This document shows positions 10,406 to 23,368 of a stretch of DNA of 64,000 bases, piece after piece. The DNA lies in contig CM049306.1 in assembly GCA_026874595.1 (NCBI GenBank), positions 14,405,019-14,469,018 on the forward strand. Reading direction: 5' to 3'. Both the position numbers and the translations under genes were made by a program. Position 1 is the first letter of the stretch. Every line of letters starts with the position of its first letter. The stretch comes from Sipunculus nudus (Eukaryota > Annelida > Sipuncula > Golfingiida > Sipunculidae). The notes under the pieces were generated by a model. That model was given only the letters and a program-made list of their open reading frames with translations, did not search any database and was not told the origin of the DNA.

Positions 10406-12240
10406 ATATACTTGAAAATTTGAAGATATGTGACACTGCAAATCAAATTATAAATTTAATTGTGAGGTCCAGCTGAACTGACAAATTTAATTATTTATTG
10501 CATATCTTACATTTCCAAGTCCTCAGCACATGACTGTATGACAAAGACATGTACCTGATATTTAATTAACAAGAACAGCACAGCACCAGGCACATTTATA
10601 CAAGAAAAAGTTCATATAATTCAAAGGATTTCTTCTCTGGGAGAATATATATTATGTGTATCTTAATAAAAAAAATAAAATGAAACAAAAATTCATCGTC
10701 CTTCAGAAAAAAATAACAATGAAAATGTACATGGGAGTGACATTGAGTGTATGTCACCTGTTACAGTATGTTAATATCTAAGTTGATATGTGGGCACACT
10801 ATCCAGACTTTAGCCACTTAAACCTGACAAGCAAGTTATTTAATAATTGTTATTTACATAATACAGGTGGAATAGTGGATTAAGCAAAGCTCTGTGCGAG
10901 GAAGATTTAGTGGACACTTGCATGTGGAAGCCACAGATCAACAGACTCAAGCTGGTCCAACTGCTGATCCATCATAAGTGGGCTGGCCCCCATAGTGTCT
11001 CTGTCAGTTTAACAAACTGGTCTTAATCAAATGCCTAAAGAGTATGACAGCATCACGCTAATGTTATGAATAGTAATTACAACTGCAATCGGACATTACA
11101 TCTGGTCTGTATATGGTATGAGTCTAGAAAGGGAACAGAAGGTCAAAAGAACTATTACTTTTTTTAAGAAAAACCTAGGATAAGAAAAAATACGGCACAC
11201 TTTTGCCACACCAGATTTTTACTGAGATTGATTTCTAACCTTAATCATCATTCCCAGGCTTCCACTACCACATCCTCACAAAAATTTAGTAAAAATTCAA
11301 CTGTTTGTTTAGATATCTAGAATGGTCCATGCTTTTGATAATAATTAAACAAAGGTACAAATTAAAACTGTGCCTGCATCTGAATCCAACTCAACTCTAA
11401 TGTGTAATCATGCAACCTGTTATCTGCTTTTCCAAGAAATTTATTTGGAACTCCTGCATATTTTCATAGAGATCTGGTACATAAACAACACAAACTAATA
11501 TGCAAACTGACTGAAAAAAGGCAAAACAGACAAAAAGATGACCAAATATCTATCTGCAAAAAACTTAATTGTAGAAGGTTATTATGTTCCATAAAAGAAC
11601 ATTGTTGACATAAAGCTTAGATGACCGGTGTCCACATGAGTAATATGTACTCCAGCAAACAATGTAGGTCAATCTGGCCATAGGCATATCACAGGTGATT
11701 CTTTTAAGATAAAATTTATTACACCACACATAAAAAAGTTTTAAAACATTCTGGGCAATGCAAATAAAAACTGAAGAAAGACATGCATGCACAATCAATT
11801 TGCAGGTGGGTCCTGGCAGTTTAACCATGCATACAGGTTTGCAGGGCAAAATAAAAAGCATACAACATTTTCACATCTAGAGCAAGTTAACTTACAACTA
11901 GTGGACCATGGGCAATGACCATTGTTGTATGTAGGTCTGTAAGATTTCATTTTGACAGATGTAATTTTTTGTATTCATTATGTAGTTTAGCGGAATAGTA
12001 ATATAGAAGAATCAGTACTCATCAATGTACAAGTATGTGTGTCTAAAATACAGCACTGGGAATGACCAGATGTTGTAAATTGCAGAGGAAAGAAGTGGAG
12101 ATTTGCAAGTATAAATTGTGGTATTAAACTATTTAATAATACACCTGAACATTTCCCTATTTGGCCCATCTGGAACATGAATGTTATAATGTAACTGATA
12201 TTCTAAAAGTATCTTAAAATATATTATTTAAGCACATAAA
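10406..12240. other. Unassigned stretch
   Basis: No gene, array or element end was recognised. A short sequence ACTAGTGGACCATGGGCA at about 11898-11915 loosely resembles an element end (CTAG plus palindrome) but lacks a partner. Confidence 0.4.
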
Positions 12241-12260
12241 TAGGGGGGGGAGGGAGGGAG
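12241..12260 (+). repeat. G-rich simple sequence
   Basis: A run of G is followed by AGGGAGGGAGG. A second short G run lies at about 12446-12454. Confidence 0.6.
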
Positions 12261-12468
12261 GTGATTAATTAACATTCTTAAATAAGATTTTGTGACCAAC
12301 TAAAACATATCAGGCAATATAAGTTTGTGAATATGAGATCTATACTATAACCATGATCATTAGCTGGCTTTTTGATAAGCTGTTGACAGTTCAGCAGTTT
12401 ACACTATCCAATTAAATCCACCCCACAGGTGGAAGGACCTGATTTGGGGGGGGGATGAAAGTTAAAAA

Positions 12469-13168
12469 ACAAGGGACCCATGGGTCACTGTGCTCAGCTG
12501 AAGTTGACCTTGAAGATAAAAATCTAAAATAATATCAAATGGAGATAAAGTGTAAGAGGAAGAGGTAATAAAGGCCATGGTTGGTTTATATGATTGGTTT
12601 GTATTGATGAGCAGGAAATTGTTGCAAATAATATTTTGTGACCTGACCATACGGGAGGGTTATTGGGGTGTTGATATGAGAGTAACTGTACACCTGTCAC
12701 AGCAGGGGATCTCCCCCAGTGACTGTAACAAATCAGAAACCCGGGTAAAGCTGACTTCCAGTGACCTGGAGTGGGACCCTGTATCTGTAATCTGTAATCA
12801 AAGCAAATCCTACAATAGAGCCTCAAGAAAAAAAATCAATAACTAGCTTAATTTTCAAGCTTTTATTTTCAAATTTCAGATTTAAACTAATTAAATATTT
12901 ATGTTTACATGCTGTGAAAATTAAATCAATGGTACTTACAGGAAAAAAAGTGCCATGGTCAAAGTTGGGCAAAATTTAGGTACTGATTTTATAGGAGATC
13001 TTGGGGACATCTAACATTATGCTGAATTTTGGATTCCTAGGTCTTACGGTTTCAAACGTGCCACATCTACAGACAGACAGACGGACAGACGGACAGACAG
13101 CTAGACGGACAGACGACAGACAATGGACCACAACTATAGGTCAGATTACTTGTAGTCAGCTGAGCTAA
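12469..13168 (-). mobile_element. Family A element with internal deletion
   Basis: The left end is ACAAGGGACCCATGGGTCAC followed by GCTCAGCTGA. The ATATGAGAGTAACTGTACAC module follows at about 12675-12790; it is also found in three other A copies. The long A core starts at about 12950, then jumps from 'ggtactgattttat' directly to 'aggagatcttggggac', so ~600 bp of core present in other copies is missing. A (GACGGACAGACG)-type microsatellite (about 13070-13120) precedes the right-end hairpin, here TCAGATTACT / AGTCAGCTGAGC. Confidence 0.75.
12672..12795. repeat. Dispersed ~120-bp module inside A elements
   Basis: The module starts ATATGAGARTAACTGTACAC and continues through a CACAGCAGGRGATCTCMCCC phrase and GACTGTAACAAATCAGAAA. 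Further copies lie at about 34170-34285, 38187-38305 and 63388-63490. It often follows a G-rich run. Minus-strand frames across it reuse the same short peptide in all copies but are not otherwise gene-like. Confidence 0.75.
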
Positions 13169-13779
13169 AACACATTTGTACCTCTCTATTTTTTTCTTAT
13201 TTACCAGTAATAAATTTTATGCAGTTGCCAGAAGAATATTGTCCCAAACAAATACTCAGTGGCAGGGAGTGAGGAAAGTTACAACACCTTTTGATAAACA
13301 TACAGGATACAAAATTTAATCCAAAAGTGCTTACACGTGAAAAAAGTTTTATTCATAATTACTGAATATTTAAAAACAGACAGAGAGATATAACAAGTGA
13401 CCCATGGGTCATGACGCTCAGCTGACTGGGAAGAGATTTGCAAAAGGAAATTTTATCATCTGAATGGTAGTATTGTTATGAAGTGGTAAATTTAAATATT
13501 GGTAATCACACTAAAACTTAAAATTCACAGAGTGACAAACACTAAGATCAGTGTCAGAAATTGATGAGGACTGATATTCAGACAGAGCCTAAGAATTATT
13601 AATGGTTATCAGACAACCAAGTATCTAATGGTAATTCAGTATGTTTGTAGAGCCTAAATGTACTCTAAAAAATTAGCTCTAAATTGGTTTTTATGATGAG
13701 GCAGGCAGATTATGTTTACAGAGTTTGGAAATAGGACTTGTAGGTCAGTCTATAACTGGATGTATGTGCGGTCAGACTT

Positions 13780-14110
13780 GGGATTTTCCATAGAACTTTT
13801 GTCCAATCAGATCTCACGAAAGTTAGGAAGAACACTTACAACTCTGATGTAATTGTGACCTACTTTGAGTCATCCAATAAGGTTAAGCTTTTATAACGAA
13901 ATGCAGAAATATGGATATGTACGTCTCATATGTCACGTGAAAGCTCTGTCACAAAACTATCTGTAGTGCGCACTGAGAGTCAGAGAGTCGGGGAGGCTGG
14001 GCGGCTCTCTCAGAGAGAGAGAGACTGTCCCAGACCGCTTGCTATTGAATAAAGACTTCTATCATCAAACTGGTCTATTGGAACATTGTCTGCCACGCGC
14101 ATCAGCAACT
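13780..14110 (+). other. LTR-like segment (uncertain)
   Basis: Within 330 bp there are CCAAT-type motifs (GTCCAATCAG, ATCCAATAAGG), a TATA-like GCTTTTATAACG at about 13885, a GAGA-rich tract (about 13975-14025), and an AATAAA at about 14047 shortly before GGAACATTGTCTGCCA. That order (promoter motifs, then polyadenylation signal, then an end in CA) is typical of a retroelement LTR or a small promoter. No matching second LTR, primer-binding site or target duplication was found. Confidence 0.27.
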
Positions 14111-14298
14111 GCTTGTGATACAGTGTGGGGACATCCCCAACCCCACATTGTATCAGTATATAACCATTCAACTGAAGCATCAAACAGATTAACCAACAGG
14201 CTGAGATTGTGTCTGTATTAATATATCTCAAAAATAGAGAAAAAATTCGTAAACTTTAAAAAAATACAGGTGGCTTCACCAGTCTGCAAAAACTAATA

Positions 14299-16943
14299 AC
14301 AAGGGACCTATGGGTCACGGCGCTCAGCTGTTATATATGATAAAAAAATATGATTTAGAAATGAGGCACATGCTGGTTTTGTGTGGTAATAAGTATAAGC
14401 TGTATTATGAGTTGTTGTTGTTAAGCTTATGTATGATTTTGATAGTACCTTTGGAGACAGAGAAGAGAATTGATTTCATTTATTTTATTAACAAATGGAG
14501 TACTATTGTCACACAGATTTTGACTTGGCCATATAACTTATAAGCAGAACATATAATATAAGAGTTTAACTATTTATTAAAAAAATTACAAATATTGTCC
14601 CAGATATAATTTTTATTAAAAATAATAAGAGAATCGTATGATTTTTAAAATGAAATATAACTGAAATGATTATTAAAATAATATTAAAGAATATATTCAT
14701 GAATGCATTCATGAATACATTTGGAAAGTATTTGCACTGGTATTCATATACTTTCATTTTTTCCTGAATTCCCATTCTTTATGCAAGAAATTTTATAATG
14801 GAGTACATATTCATATTCGTATTTAAATACAATTGCAAAGTATTCCCACCATGTCTGGTATTTATTCAGTTTTCACCAAACAATGGTGTTGAGAATCCAG
14901 AATGTACAAAATTCACACATTTAAATAATGATCATAAGTACCTGGTTTTATGGCTTTTATTTATATTTTAAAAAAAATAAATGACATATATTTATTTTGG
15001 ACTAATTTCATATCAATATACACACTAGACACAGTAGGAATCTAGATTAATATTATCAACTGCATCTTTGTCTATCATTAATTTCCTTCATATGATCCCT
15101 AATGATTAGTAATGAATAATATGATTTACTTTTTTATTATTAAAATTTAACTGAAAAATGCCATAGGTGACTGCATGGTGTTATTTGGAATACGTGACAT
15201 TCTATCCATCAATACAAGATTCTTATATCATCAGTAACTGCAAGTTATTTCCCTATTAATATAAACTAACAAATTCCTTTTCTATTTTTCTTTAATTTGT
15301 TATTAAAAACCAATAAAAATTGATTAATTTATTGTTATGTTGTTGGTTAAAACTACTTGATGAGTTGGGTTGGACACCTGGATCAACTGTGGCTGGCCAT
15401 AAGCTGCCTTGCTGCCCCGGTATCTGCCTCGCCTCAAGCGTGCATAATTTGCTGAAAGTTCAACAAGGTCAACATACAGGTGACTCAAGAGTGGCTGGAG
15501 AGAGCCAAGGTCTGACATGGTCTCATAATAAAAGCTACAATTTTTGGCCAATTTCTTTCAGCTTTCTAAACTAAAAAGCTGAAATCCTTGTGTGTGCATG
15601 ATATGAAAATTATATAAACAGAGCTCACATTAAACAAAAGTGAAATGGTCAAAGTTGGGCAAAATTTAAGGTACTAATTTTATATTTATACTAATAACTT
15701 ATAAAATTTTAAAAATTCAGAACTAATTTTGGGTATTCAATTGAATCTTGATTAAATAATCTTACATCCCTGACAAAAAATCTCTAGCTTCAGCAAGCCC
15801 CTTGTTAAGGGAGTAAATATATTTCTTGATTTTTTACAAAGTGCATTATGTTTGGGCCCATAACTTAAAACAATTACGCAATACTGACATCATTTCTGGC
15901 ATGTGCACAGAGAATGTATTGAAAAACATGTATATTATATATGATTAAAGTCAGATCAGTGGTTTTGATATTAGGCAGTATTGAAGTGTAATAATGGGTT
16001 TTTAATTGAAAAATGAAGTTTTTCATTAATATCTCAAAGGTATTAAGTCCTAGTGACCAAATTCTTGGCATGGTAGGGAATTTTAGAGACATCTAATTGT
16101 ATGCCAAATTTTAGGAACTGAGAGCTTAAGCTGGGGAGCTGAGCTCTTGCAAACTGCATAACACTAGCCTGATGTAAACAATATGTTACATGGTGCTTGA
16201 AAACTTGAATAAAATCTACAGTTTTTGATCAACTGGTTTCAAATTTTTGGTGTTAACAGACAAAATGCTAACAAAAACATGCTGAGAAAATTAAATCCAC
16301 AGTACTTACAGGAAAAAAACGTGCCATGGTCAAAGTTAGGCAAAATTTAAGGTACCAATTTTTTGTTTTTGCTAATATTTTAAAAAATTTAAAAGATTTT
16401 GATCTAATTTTGGGTATACAATTTAATTTTGATTAATTAAAGTTATATTACTTGAAAAAAAGTCCATAGCTTTAACAAGTTTTGTGTTAAGTGATCAAAT
16501 ATCTTTCCTGATTTTTTACAAAATGCATTATGTTCTGGCCCATAACTTTCTTAAATTATATAATACAGACATAATTTCAAGCATGTACATAGGAACTATA
16601 TAGAGGAATATTTATGGTAAATATGAGGAAAAACAGATGAGTGGTTTTGATATTAGGCAGCCCTAAAGTGTGAAAATAGGTTTTTAATAAAAAATTGAGG
16701 TTTTTCCCTAATTTCTCAAAGGAACAAAGTCGCAAAGACCCAGTTTTCGGCTTGGTAGGAGATCTTGGGGACAGCTAACATTATGCCAAATTTTGGATTC
16801 CTAAGTCTTACGGTTTCAAAACGTGCCACATCTACGGACGGACGGACGGACGGACGGCACGACGGACGGACAGCCGGACAGACGGACGACGGACAATGGA
16901 CCACGACTATAGCTCAGATGACTTATAGTCAGCTGAGCTAAAA
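14299..16943 (-). mobile_element. Family A element nested in another A element
   Basis: The left end is ACAAGGGACCTATGGGTCAC then GCTCAGCTG. The right end has a long (GACGG)n microsatellite (about 16836-16895), then the AGCTCAGATGACT / AGTCAGCTGAGCT hairpin, then AAAA. The interior carries roughly two and a half rounds of the long A core. The flanks 'ctgcaaaaactaata' and 'acatttaatggtcaatatcc' join to give an ordinary core unit of the outer element, so both borders and the T/T (A/A) target are well defined. It is closely related to 38446-41071. Confidence 0.82.
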
Positions 16944-18790
16944 ACATTTAATGGTCAATATCCATGCAAAGAAGCATGGTGGTCTCTGGATAAGTTGTTC
17001 TGATACTTTAGCTTTTGTATCAAATTTTCCATTATTCTGAGGTATACTTTGGAGTCCTATAGCTTGAAGGATATGGGTAACAGAGACCTAATTTCATGGC
17101 ATTAACACAAATTGACACTTTTCATGGGCCTCCTTGCATGACAAGAATGAAGATTCTAGGTCCAGTTGTTACAATTTGTACCCTGTTGACAGATAACCAC
17201 ATCTTTAAAAGTCTCAAAAATGGAGAAAATAATTTATAAAAATTTAAAAAAAAATAGAGGTGGCACACCCAGTCTGCTACAACTGATGGAACATGTCATG
17301 ATCAATATGTATGTCAAAAATCATGAGCACCAGTGTTGTAGTTATTGAGATACTGGAGTTTTTGTATGAAATTTTTCATTATTCTGGGGGGTATTTTGGA
17401 GCCATACAGATTAATGAATATGGGTAACAGAGACCTAATTTCAGGTTTCCATGGATATTTTTCATGGGCCTTCCTGTGTGTAAAGAATGAAGATTCTAGG
17501 TCCAGTTGTTATGATTTGTGCCATGTTAACAGATGTTCATATCTTTAAAGGCCTCAAAAATAGAGAAAAAAATTTAAAAAAAAAAGCCCGAACAAATATT
17601 TGTGGTGCCACCAGGCTGCAGAAACTGATGAAACACTCCATGATCAATATCCATACAAACAATTATGGTGATCTCTGCATTACTTCAGCTCTTTTATCAA
17701 ATTTTCCATTATTCTGAGCTGTACTTCTGCGTGCCATAGCTCAAAGGATATGGGTAACAGAGACCTAATTTCAGGTTTCCATGGAGACTTTTCATAGGTC
17801 TCCCTGTGTGTCAAGAATGAAGATTCTAGGTCCAATTTGAACCCTGTTGACAGATAACTACATCCTTAAAGGTCTCAAAAATAGAGAAAAAAATTGTAAA
17901 AATATGAAAAATACAGGTGGCGCCACCAGTCTGCAGAAACTGATGAAACATCTCATAATCAATAGGTATGCTAAAAATCATGACCATCAGTGATGTAGTT
18001 AATGAGATATTGAAGTTTTTGTATGAAATTTTTGACTATTCTTGGTGGTACTTCGGGGCCCCATAGCTCAAAGGATATGGGTAACAGAGACCTCATTTCT
18101 GGTTTCCATGGAGTCTTTTCATAGGCCTCTCAGAATTTCAAGAATGAAGATTCTAGGTCCAGTCTTTACGATATGTGCCCTGTTAACAGATGTCCACATT
18201 TTCAAAGGTCTCAAAAAATAAAATCATAAAAAAATACAGGTGGCGTCACCAGTCTGCAGGCACTGATGGAACACTCAATGATGGATATGCATGCAAAGAA
18301 TCATGGTAATCGATGCATCAGTTGTTAAGATATTGGAGCTTTTGTATAAAATTTTTAATTATTCAGGGGGATATTTCTGAGCCCCATAGTTCAGAGAATA
18401 TGGGTAACAGAGACATCATTTCAAATTTCCAAGGAGATTTTTCATGGGCCTCCCTGATTGTTAAGTATGAAGATTCTAGGTCCAATGTTTACGATTTGTG
18501 TCCTGTAAACAGACTAACACATCTTTGAAGGTCTCAAAAATAGATACAAAAATGTGTAAAAATTTGAAAAATATACAGGTGGTGCACCCAGTCTGCAGGA
18601 ACTGATGAAATAGTCTACAATGAATATGCATGCAAAGAATCATGGCGATCAATTAATTAGCTGATCAGTTTAGCTGAGTTTAGCTGAGCTGTTGTATCAA
18701 TTTTTTAATTATTCTGGGGGGTATTTCTGAGCCCCATAGCTCAGAGGATATGGACAACAGAGAACATATTTCAGGATTCCAAGATAATAT
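16944..18790. repeat. Tandem array of ~320-bp A core units
   Basis: The GTCTGCAG-type anchor after the GGTGGCGCCACC-type palindrome falls at 17272, 17614, 17929, 18252 and 18591 (spacings 342, 315, 323 and 339). Each unit contains GTGGCGCCACCAGTCTGCAG (or a decayed form), then ATGATCAATATCCATGCAAA, then a TTTTGTATCAAATTTT phrase, then GGGTAACAGAGACCTAATTT. The last phrase lines up with the AGGTCAnnnTGACCT site of the 155-bp array but has lost the palindrome. Confidence 0.85.
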
Positions 18791-18945
18791 ATGTCAGAAA
18801 TAGTTTTGAAGCCTCTGAGCTCCTGAGCAAATGTTTAACAAACTTTTGTCTGTCTAACTGTAACTAAATGCTTTAAGACTTTTTTCATAAAAAAAGTATA
18901 GATTGTAAATTGTGCATCAGCCTGTACTTCTTTTGGTAGGCCTGT

Positions 18946-19084
<139 letters not shown>

Positions 19085-19217
19085 GCTTTTATAACAGTCC
19101 CTACCTGCAATCTTGAGATGGTGTCATTGAGTCCTTACAAATCCATGGCTTAAATATGATTTCTTCATGCACCGACCACAATTATATATTTATTTATAAT
19201 TATTTAATAATTAATTA

Positions 19218-21709
19218 CTAGCTGCTCCTGTGGAAAATCCACGGCTCTATCTGATGCATATTTTCGTAATAATTAAGCTGATAGGAACTAAACAACACAT
19301 ATTTTAATCCCAAGGTTTTTTGCAGGAACGTTTGTCATGTATTTCACTTATATGATATAAAGATTACTTCTGCTAGAATTCTCCAGGAACACCCTCCCCA
19401 AAAATATCAACATGGAAAGAAAAATTATTCTTTTCCAGAAATCACACAAAAAATTAAATTTCGTAAAGAGACGTGAGGCATAAACAGGGTGTATGCATTT
19501 TTAAGTGATAATTTTTTTTTTTGATAAACAACATAGGTCTGACAGCTTTATTGCTTGTGAAATATCTTATATATAACGATTGTATAAAGGAGCATTCTAC
19601 CTTAAAATTATATGAAAGATGCTTTGTAATAGTTGAAGCTCAGGGGACATCGTAAAACATGATGTTTATTCAGTGTAGTCAGTTGAGGGTATAGTCTAAG
19701 GCATGTTAACAGTCACATGCGTTATTTGTATACACACGCATGTCATTGAAGTCTCTTGTACATGAAATGTATAACTGCCAATGTGAAAAAGATAGGCCCA
19801 GAAAAAATATATTCCAACAGTATTAAATTTTTGGTTTAAGAACTGTAAATTATCATGAAATAAGCAGGTCTGATGCAAAATTGATACCTCTCTTAGATAA
19901 AAAGAAAGCAGGCTGATATATTTTGATGAAAGGATTTAGCAAAGAAACCACTTCAGGCTTGGTTCATTGCACTGTCTTTCAGCAAATGAACGCACAATGT
20001 AATATACAGATGTTGCTGAAAATTTGTAGAGGGGTAATGTAAAACTGCATTCGTAATCCATTACTTTTTGGAGGTAATCGGAATCACTATAATATATTTT
20101 TTTCTTAAGTGCCATAATCACAATTCCACAAAGGAATGTAAGTGGCTATTCCTTTGTCCCCGAGTAGAAGCCACCTATTCCTATGCAGTTGTTCTGCCAC
20201 TCGCCTGGTGAATGCGTGTTTCTGAACCATGATGTTTTACATGAAACATGCACGTATTGACGAACGACTGATTAGTAGATTCTGGCGTCGGTTCTGTGCA
20301 ACACCCCCCCCCCCCCAACCTGGGGCTTCCTTTTGAAAAAAATTTTTTTTCAAACCCATAAATCGGCTGAACTATTTAAAGCATGATTATCAAGGAAAGA
20401 TACTTCTGAATGTATAAAATTCAACATACCTGTATACCTATAAAACACTGATCGTGTAAACAGTCTCATCTCTTTGTGTCCACTCGACAGAAAAATGCGC
20501 CCTATTAAAAGATTCATGTGGACATGCGTTCCGGGTTTGAATTAAAATCTTGACTTCCTTTTGACAGAGTAAAATTCCTTAACAGGCGATATAATAGAAA
20601 CTGGGTTCAGTAGGGATAACAGGTCGCCTCCTGAAAAAGAGTGACAGGTGAAAAATGTTTTGCTGAACATTTGTAGAGGGTTAGGGTAAAGACATTAATA
20701 GTCCATTTCATTTTGGAGGTAATAAAAATCAACACAATATATATTTTCTTATAAACCATTATGACAAAGGACCATTCCTTTGTTCCCTTGTGGAAGCCAC
20801 CCATTCATATTGATTTGTTTTGCCACTCGCAAGGTGAACTCGTGGTACTGAAGCATGACCGTGTTCACACATGAAACGCATAAACGTGAACACATGACTG
20901 ATATTAAAGGAGATTCTGATGGAGGTCTGTATGCCCTGACTACAGATCCTAGTTTGTTATCAATTAAAAGATAAACTTGTGAAATTTTTTTTGTGTTTCA
21001 CCGTCTCTACAGACAACAGATTTTAAAAATTATATGTGACCACCCACCTCCCCAGACCCCACCCCCACGAAACCTGAATGATAATTAAGTTGTGGGGATT
21101 CCTTTTTGAAAAAAAAAAAAACTTCACAAAACACGACTTGGCTGAACTTTTGAAACCATGGTTGTCATGGAAATACCTGTAACCCATTAAAAAATTGTCA
21201 AACAGTGGTCACATGACTGACTCAGTGCCCAGTGTTGACAAAACTGAAAAGTCCTCGCATTGAAAGCGGGGCCAGGTGGTCTTTGGATTAAAAACCTTTA
21301 CTTCCTTTCGAGAGAGAAAATTCCTTTAGAGGCGTTACAATGGATATGGGGGATCAATGGGGTTTATAGTGGACCCGCATGACCGCATATTGCACGGAAA
21401 TGCCTTTTGGGCAGGACATGCGCTCTGGCCACGGTCTTAACAGGCCAGTGAAAATCCCTGAGGCGCCTCCTGAAAAAGCGTCACAGGCATGGAGGACCTT
21501 GCAGCACAAAAGAAATAGGGGCACCTTATTGGGGAAATATTGAAATTATGGATTATGAAGCTTAATACGGCATAATCCAGCAAAATAAAACAAACTTGTC
21601 CTGGAAGAGCACACCACTGATACGCCTGCCGAATCTGGAGAGTCAAATCAGAATGGTAGCAGGTAAACCGTGGTCTAGAAAAAAACCAACTCTGTATTAA
21701 TTATAAAGA
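19218..21709 (-). mobile_element. Canonical non-autonomous Helitron G1
   Basis: Read on the minus strand the element starts TCTTTATAATTAATACAGAG after a host A and ends with a hairpin (CCGTGG / CCACAGG), a short spacer and CTAG before a host T. This is the textbook Helitron arrangement (5' TC, 3' hairpin and CTRR, A/T target). At 2.5 kb it is longer than copy G2. Part of the extra length is an internal duplication: the segments near 20130-20240 and 20765-20860 resemble each other. A run of 13 C lies at 20304-20316. No replication-initiator or helicase frame is present. Confidence 0.8.
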
Positions 21710-22556
21710 TATTTGATAATATATATGTAGCTGTTAAAGAAAGGCGTAGCAGTATGTGATCATAAAACTAACTGATGGTTTTTCAAAGCCATTAGAAGTT
21801 CTATACTAGTGTTAAACTGGTAAAAGCTGGTAACAGTACTAGAATCTGGGCATTCAACAAGCTCACACAGATGACACCAAACAATACTGTTGGTGGCAGC
21901 ACCTGTCATGTTTTCAATAATAAAATTGTCCAACATTTTTACACATAAAAAATTTGTGATTTTTACAGAATCTCTTCATACAAACCAGGTGCAAGGATGG
22001 TTGTTCCTTCTTAATTTCAAACTGATTGGTCAAACCACTCCTGAGATATGTGTGATTTTAACCTAAACAAACACATGGATGGTGCTTTGCACAAATGATT
22101 GTAAGTGGTGCCGCCAGTCTTGTATCAAGATGTATGTGTACCTGCAAAATTTCAGTCCCGAATATCAAACCAAATGAGAGATATGAGTGATTTTCTCCTT
22201 AAACAAATTTAGATGGATGCCTCATGAAATAATTGTATATGGCACCAGGAGTCTTCTGGACCAGATAAAGGTGTCCAAGATGTATGGACATGCAAAATGT
22301 ATGGATGTGCAAAACTTCAGGCCAATATGTCATTAAAGCACTCCTGAGCATGGATGTATGCTGTGTAAACATTTTTGTAGGTAGCACCACCAATGTATAT
22401 GAGAAAACTATCTAAGATCTATGAACATGCACAATTTCAGGAAATTAGTCAAACCACTCCTCAGATTTTTGCATGGATGCAAAAAATGTGATTGTAGGTG
22501 GCACCACCAGTCTTGTGTGTAACAAAGCTATTCATGTGAACATGTAAAAACAAATA
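21710..22556. repeat. Degenerate ~130-bp core repeats
   Basis: From about 21950 the sequence carries units recognised by GTGGCACCACCAGTCTTG and variants at about 22109, 22240, 22382 and 22499. Each is followed by a 'gtacctgcaaaatttcag' type phrase and 'gagatatgagtgatttt'. They resemble the units in F3 (37.1-37.9 kb) and F2 (45.8-46.7 kb). No element ends were found, so this is a remnant array. Confidence 0.6.
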
Positions 22557-23368
22557 ACAGTGGAGTGCTGTTCATCTGAACACTGTTTATCCAAAAAACT
22601 GTTTATCCGTAATTGAAAATTAAGAACCCAAATTATGACTGTTGTGCAAAATTTTTACATATGTAAATTTGGCCATCAAAAAATAATATTTATTGCATCG
22701 GAAGAACAGATGGTCACATGTGATTTTACTCCCGGTCCCGACTAGAGAATGAATGCATCACAGGTTGCGGAGCTGCTCCCCACCCAGGTCATACTCATTC
22801 AAGCAGTTGCAAGTGTGAAAAACTACCACCAGGCAAGTCACCTAATTAAAACTTTTGCACCCTGCACTGTCAAGTACGTCGTGCACACTTGTGAGCCATC
22901 AGGTGATGAAAGCAAGTATTTTTTGAGCTGATGATGTAGGACTCAAACTTTTACTCATCTGAGCAGTTTAACAATGCCAGCAAACCTGTTTTCTACATAA
23001 GCTATATGATGACAAGCAAGTTCATTCACAATTTAGCAAATTTTTACCACAACAACACTGATCACAGCACTCAAGTTTCATGTCAGAATGAGTCCGGGTC
23101 TCACAAACGAAAGCTCCATGTCCTGTCACTAGAAGACAAGCTCTGCATTCTGGAGAGACTTGACTGAGGTACATATTATTACGTTCTGGCCCCTTTTTTT
23201 AATAACTCTGAGAGCTAACCGGACACCCTGCCACTATTAAGTGTTAATACCAGGCTGAAGACATCAATGCCACCATTTTATTTTACACATGACCCTCGTC
23301 TGAATGTTCGTTTATCCAACCAAAAAGCTTGTCCCTCAAGATGTTCAGAAGAACGTTGCTCCACTGTT
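22557..23368. mobile_element. Decayed pogo/Tigger-like DNA element
   Basis: The ends are imperfect inverted repeats. The left begins CAGTGGAGTGCTGTTCATCT and continues GAACACTGTTTATCC; the right, reversed, begins CAGTGGAGCAACGTTCTTCT then GAAC. Ends of this kind (CAGTRGAG... with TTATCC phrases) are typical of pogo/Tigger-type Tc1/mariner relatives. The ~810-bp interior has a 60-residue frame but no intact transposase. A TA target duplication is not clear, which fits an old copy. Confidence 0.55.

Larger units (their letters stand above)
13393..18790 (-). mobile_element. Family A element (AAGTGA subtype), interrupted; right end lost
   Basis: The left end is ACAAGTGACCCATGGGTCAT then GCTCAGCTGACT. 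The interior is the ~320-bp core array of the same subtype as 50.3-53.3 kb, first seen at about 14231-14298 and continuing at 16944-18790. Element 14299-16943 sits inside one core unit, and an LTR-like segment may sit at about 13.78-14.11 kb. No right-end hairpin was found before the dinucleotide repeat at 18.95 kb, so the element is truncated or its end has decayed. Confidence 0.6.

Noticed and set aside
11898-11915. ACTAGTGGACCATGGGCA as a possible Helitron or A-type end
   Set aside because: No matching inverted repeat, array or opposite end within reach.
13780-14110. Full LTR retrotransposon
   Set aside because: Promoter-like and polyadenylation motifs are present, but no second LTR, primer-binding site, coding region or target duplication; kept only as a low-confidence LTR-like segment.
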